Source: Polyangium mundeleinium (GTDB taxonomy: Bacteria > Myxococcota_A > Polyangia > Polyangiales > Polyangiaceae). Taken from it: DNA of 64,000 bases. The stretch is taken from positions 8,836,501-8,900,500 of the forward strand of contig NZ_JAQNDO010000001.1 of assembly GCF_028369105.1 (NCBI RefSeq). The letters run 5' to 3'. Numbering within the stretch: the first letter of the stretch is position 1; each line of letters starts with the position of its first letter. A program made the translations under genes and the position numbers. Below are positions 63,751-64,000 of this stretch, in pieces. Below the pieces are notes generated by a model. That model searched no databases and was not told the DNA's origin. It saw nothing but the letters and a program-made list of their open reading frames with translations.

Positions 63751-64000
63751 ATGTTCGGGATGCGACTCGAAAAGCTCCTGCACTCCACGCTCGTCGCGCT
63801 CTCGCTCGCCGCGGTCGCGGCGCTGCCCGCGTGCTCGAAGACAGACGCCAAGGCCGAGGCCGAGGTGACGGCCGAGAACATCGCGGCCGAAGACGCGATC
63901 ACGGAGCAACACGAAGCTGCCACCGTGACGTGGGCCGTCGCGCCGGAAGGCAAGGTGAAGGCCCGCTTCAAGGCGCCCGACGGGACGCCGCTCGACAACG
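63751..64000 (+). CDS. Start of a secreted lipoprotein, cut by the window end
   Basis: The frame from ATG 63751 (or ATG 63760) reads a lipoprotein signal (STLVALSLAAVAALPACSK). An Ala/Glu/Lys stretch and VTWAVAPEGKVKARFKAP follow, running off the window at 64000 without a stop. The lipobox makes it envelope-bound; the rest cannot be assigned. The gap 63617-63750 before it shows no gene. Confidence 0.65.
   Translation, partial: MFGMRLEKLLHSTLVALSLAAVAALPACSKTDAKAEAEVTAENIAAEDAITEQHEAATVTWAVAPEGKVKARFKAPDGTPLDN

Overview
The window looks like chromosomal DNA of a large-genome myxobacterium, most likely of the Polyangiaceae/Sorangiineae type. This is inferred from very high GC with G/C-ending codons, a Pkn2-like Ser/Thr kinase, many secreted lipoproteins with Gly/Ser/Ala-rich linkers, Cys-rich CDDGN repeats joined to FG-GAP repeats, and a TonB domain fused to an outer-membrane receptor. 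I saw no tRNA, rRNA, CRISPR array, insertion sequence or prophage.

Layout. 1-4667: the end of an RND adaptor with its CzcA-type metal pump, a winged-helix protein and UppP. 4722-14005: envelope lipoproteins, a deoxyhypusine-synthase homologue, a SpoU methyltransferase, an amidotransferase-like protein without its catalytic cysteine, a patatin without its usual dyad aspartate, and a pair of inverted intergenic repeats (about 13181-13510). 14037-20712: a small fatty-acid/polyketide-like operon (ACP, two 'one-and-a-half' ketosynthases, an envelope lipoprotein) divergent from a crotonase and a DUF962 membrane protein. 20774-27784: a methyltransferase, a TetR regulator divergent from an MpaB/latex-oxygenase-like enzyme, and a PAS-STAS protein coupled to a beta-propeller dihaem cytochrome. 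27858-33325: a zinc-ribbon Ser/Thr kinase with a TPR partner, then two paralogous lipoproteins whose promoter boxes and terminators are duplicated with them. 33378-38975: a DUF1704/QEGLA metalloprotease-like protein, a MoxR ATPase, SixA and two lipoproteins.

The most striking region is 39147-53936. Eleven minus-strand genes, nearly all overlapping by 1 or 4 bases, encode in transcription order a RING/zinc-ribbon protein, an E1-like enzyme, an E2 with a built-in ubiquitin-like domain, a JAMM (JAB) peptidase, an unknown protein, an FtsH/CDC48-like AAA+ ATPase without a protease domain, a MoxR AAA+ ATPase and four further accessory proteins. Across a 64-bp intergenic region holding a perfect palindrome, a plus-strand operon encodes a WD40-vWA protein, a radical SAM enzyme and a 69-residue protein. 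I read this as one MoxR-vWA-FtsH-type ternary ATPase system carrying a complete bacterial ubiquitin-like conjugation and deconjugation set (E1, E2, RING, JAMM), probably a regulated stress or conflict (immunity) machine.

53978-64000: a TonB-domain/TonB-dependent receptor gene broken by an apparent one-base loss in a C run, two large secreted surface proteins, a SAM methyltransferase, a coupled pair of multipass membrane proteins and the start of another lipoprotein.
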